The position numbers and the translations under genes are program-made. The notes beneath the pieces are model-generated. The model searched no databases. It saw only the letters and a program-made list of their open reading frames with translations, and was not told the origin of the DNA. A DNA stretch of 64,000 nt from Axinella damicornis (lineage: Eukaryota > Porifera > Demospongiae > Axinellida > Axinellidae), in contig OZ007507.1 of assembly GCA_963931865.1 (NCBI GenBank), positions 10,885,533-10,949,532 of the forward strand, in the 5' to 3' direction. Of this stretch, positions 61,066 through 64,000 are shown in pieces (positions within the stretch are counted from its first letter, which is position 1; every line of letters begins with the position of its first letter).

Positions 61066-64000
61066 ATGGAGATGGCACAGGAACAACAGCATGACAGTGA
61101 TGTTGACAACAGTTTGCAGTATAGCGTAGGAATGACACCAGCCGATCATGCAATACTACATAGCAAGCAATGGCTGAATGATAAGGTATACTGTGAGAAA
61201 TGTATGAGATGTCAGTGATCAATCAGGCTTCATGTACTCTTCAGATCATTACGATCTACCTCGACCTCCTAAAGAGAGAGATGGAAGAGGTATGTGGATG
61301 GTCATTGTTAGAATACTGCTGTTTACAAAGCATGATAATAGACCAGCATTGTAATAGGTTAGCCTCGTACCCAGTCCCACGCCCAGCTTTTCGTCGCTGC
61401 TTAGTACTAAGCAGCGACGAAAAGCTGGGCGTGGGACTGGGTACGAGGCTAGTAATAGGTGACTTGCACCATCTAAATGATGCATCACATGCTCTGTATT
61501 TGATCAATGCAGAAAGAGAACTTGCGAGTGGAGGTATTAAATAGCCAAGTGGTCGGGAAAATGGTGCTGCATGGTGTCAGTGCTGCCAAGAATGACTATC
61601 GAAAGGTATACCTTCTTACCAATTACATGCACTGTCATATTATTGTATTATAAGTCCTTACTGTTTGGCTACAGGTGAAGTTCCTAAGTGCAGACTATAT
61701 CTTAGTGCCTATCAACCATCTCAACTGCCACTGGACTCTTGGGGTACATGCAGACTTGATGATCCACCCAGATTGCGTTTGTATGAACTCAATATTCTAT
61801 TTCATTCAGGTCATACATGTTGCCAATCAAACCATTCAGTACTACGACTCATACAACCCAACTGGCTCACCATATTCAACGATGCTTCGGTAGGCACAAA
61901 TGAATGCTCTGAATGTGGGCTTTCATTTCTTGTATCCCACTGCACTTTTTTTTAGAAAGTATGTTTAGACCCAGCTAGGTGGGGTTTATCTAGATAAACC
62001 CCAAGCCATGTTGTCAATCACAACAAGCATTACCTACAAGTGCAGCAGTTCTATACAAGCCATTTAGACCCACCACTTGTAGGTGTTCATGGGAAATACA
62101 CAGAGGTCAGCATACAGTCAATTTTCGTTGCGTTTGAACATTGCGTGACTGTGCGGCAAGAACTTTCTGTGGGTGGAGCTTACACAGCATGGAATGTGCA
62201 AGAGTCTGGAAGCCATGAAGGCACTTTGTGTGTCATATTCGCAGGTCACTGTTTCCACATTAATCCACGCAATATATGTATATACACAATGTTCAAACTC
62301 AACTGCAATTGACTATACATAACCTTCCTCAGCTTTGCCTCGGAAGGCTATGTATACTGACTTCGTGTATTTCCCTAGCCTCGTTCCCAGGCCTCACCCC
62401 AGCATTTGTCGCTTGCAGTACTAACACATCCAGATTATACGTTCTTCTCCTCAGTGAGTTTCTGATGAGCCGATCTAAGAGGGAGAAACAAGTGATTCCA
62501 TCAAGCTGGTCATCAGTAGTTATGGATGTAGGTTTCACCTTGTATAGGTGTATACATGTATGTTCGGAATGTCACACTACTGGTATGTGTTTTTCACTTT
62601 AGAATATCCCAGAACAACAGAATACCCATGACTGCGGGGTATTTGTTCTTGAGGTACGCCATCCTCGTTTATTCCTATAGAAAATAATTTACTCAAACAA
62701 ACTTCTCAACTTTCAGTATGCCAGGAGTGTCCTGCTCAGAATGCCAATGACATTTACACAGGTACTATTGTGACTTGATCAAATAACATCAATGTGACAC
62801 GAATGTGTTATGTGCTGTATGTGCATTGTGTTTTAGTGTGTGCATTGTCTAATGGGACATCTCGGAGCACCCTGAAAGTCCAGCGATGTAGACTTAACCT
62901 CTGACATACATGTTTACCATGAATCTTCTCTCTACAGAGAGATATTCCAGATATCCGAAAACGCATCTCCCGTGAATTAAAGGCCAACAAGCTTATGGGA
63001 ACAGTGTGTCTTGGTGGTGAAAAGGCACACTCAAGCAAGGCACTGACAAAACAAGGTGAGGATGCTGACACACAAGATGGTGATAACGTACATCCATCCA
63101 TCGCTTTCGGACTAGCACATCCATCACTTCAACAACACTCCAATATGCCTAAGCAGTGGAAGGACCTAAATGCTAGCTTGAAACAATTATTACCACCACA
63201 TGAGCAGTACACATACATAATTGAAACCTATCAAGAAAGCAGTGAAAGCCAAGAGGATGCTCCACATTTCTCCGCAACAATTCGAGTCAATCTTCAAAAC
63301 GAAAACGAAGCACGTGATTGGATCACTGAAATGTCAAACCACTCCAAGTGTACCTACCGGGTCACGAAGACCGTAAAACCTAGTATGAAGCGAGTGAAGT
63401 GCAAACTTGTGATGCACTGCCAGCACTATGCTAAGAAATTGACACAAAAGCAGAGAGAAAAATCTGCTTTAGCCAGAGTAAAGAAGGCCAGAGCTCCTCT
63501 ATGCTTGCAGCTCCGAAACAAGAAAACTGATTGTCCCTCAAAGTTTGTCCTTGCAGTACAAATCCCTACCAAAATACAGACACGACTATCGGAGTCAAAT
63601 CCTCACCTCCTGACCCACTGTGGAGTGTTCAAAGTTGAATTCAATCACAACCACCCGGTCCATGCTGCCCACACTCTGTCTTTTCGTGATGTGTCAGAAC
63701 ACACAAAAGAGAAGCTCCATGGCCTCTTTGAAATGGGTCACAATGCTTCTTCTGCAAGACATGCACATGAGCAGCAGCTAATTGTACAAGCTGAGTCGCC
63801 AGAAGATCAGCAAAGCATTCTTGCTGACCGAGCCCAAAACCCAAACCCCCAGGACATGTTTCGTCTTTACGACAAGTGGCGTGTTGGTACCTATGGGGAA
63901 GAAAATGGTAAAACCATGATTCAGAAACTGCAAGAAGCAGTAGATGAATACAATGAGCAATACAGCAAGGATGGTGGAAAGGCTTTGTTGCAATGGTATG
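61066..64000 (+). CDS. Ulp1/SENP-type protease fused to Mutator-like (MULE) DNA-binding region; open at right edge
   Basis: Exons read by eye: 61066-61185, 61245-61289, 61513-61605, 61675-61743, 61810-61889, 62455-62527, 62603-62653, 62717-62761 and 62938 to beyond 64000. All junctions are in phase, giving about 546 codons. Residues 1-40 lead into WLNDK, the usual Ulp1 entry motif. Catalytic signature of family C48: His in NHLNCHWTLG, Asp in IQYYDSYNP, Gln in IPEQQNTHDCGVF, Cys in DCGVF. The long last exon carries a Cys/His cluster (CKLVMHCQH, TDCPSKF, FNHNHPVH) followed by a helical segment, like the FAR1/WRKY-GCM1-type zinc domain at the front of MULE transposases. The DDE transposase and SWIM parts, if present, lie outside. 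An upstream ATG at 60907 with a CAG|GTATGC donor at 60992 is probably non-coding 5' exon, because it does not join in frame; I chose 61066. A possible internal donor after position 63053 is ignored because the frame stays open. Function of the fusion is unknown; it could be a domesticated transposase or a live element. Confidence 0.82.
61361..61450. repeat. Hairpin of the CCTCGTTCCCAGG family in the Ulp1/MULE gene
   Basis: AGCCTCGTACCCAGTCCCAC and complement, in the intron between coding exons 3 and 4. Confidence 0.88.

Overview
This is eukaryotic, animal-type genomic DNA. Genes are split into many short exons with GT/AG introns. Two deeply conserved eukaryotic genes are recognisable exon by exon (nicastrin and the RNA polymerase subunit RPB8). 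A sushi-domain secreted protein and small GPI-anchor-type cysteine-rich proteins point to a metazoan. Long CA/GT and poly-G tracts, many foldback elements and GC-rich dispersed repeats give the look of a marine invertebrate genome, possibly a sponge. That taxonomic guess is inference only.

Layout. (1) 1-27774, minus strand: a nicastrin (NCSTN, gamma-secretase) gene occupies the whole left 27.8 kb. Nineteen exons could be placed and all splice phases agree; only the transmembrane/tail end runs off the left edge. Its introns hold a 1.14 kb palindrome, a 130-bp tandem array, CA/GT arrays, TIR elements, a tRNA-derived SINE-like unit, a decayed tyrosine-recombinase-like fragment and a Ty3-type retrotransposon remnant. 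(2) 28.6-48.7 kb: a segmental triplication. Each unit carries a minus-strand gene for a small secreted, GPI-anchor-type cysteine-rich protein. Copies 2 and 3 are intact; copy 1 is broken by two separate 2-nt indels. Unit-specific insertions (a LINE 3' fragment in unit 2, a 1.1 kb insert in unit 1) can be read by comparing the units. (3) 50.0-54.4 kb, minus: a secreted protein with three sushi (CCP) domains, and a duplicated promoter region upstream. (4) 56.5-60.7 kb, minus: a complete four-exon POLR2H (RPB8) gene. (5) 61.0-64.0 kb, plus, divergent from POLR2H: an intron-rich gene that starts with an intact Ulp1/SENP-type cysteine protease domain and continues into a Mutator-like (MULE/FAR1-type) Cys/His DNA-binding region, open at the right edge.

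The window is therefore two housekeeping genes, one small lineage-type secreted family, one sushi protein and one probable domesticated or active transposase-protease gene, set in repeat-rich DNA. The most unusual items are the protease-MULE fusion, the paralogue-resolved history of the GPI protein cluster, the many very long poly-G/poly-C tracts (one forms the polypyrimidine tract of a POLR2H splice acceptor), and a hairpin element that appears to carry a copy of a nicastrin 5' splice site. All gene models come from reading splice signals and protein similarity by eye; no alignment or transcript data were used.
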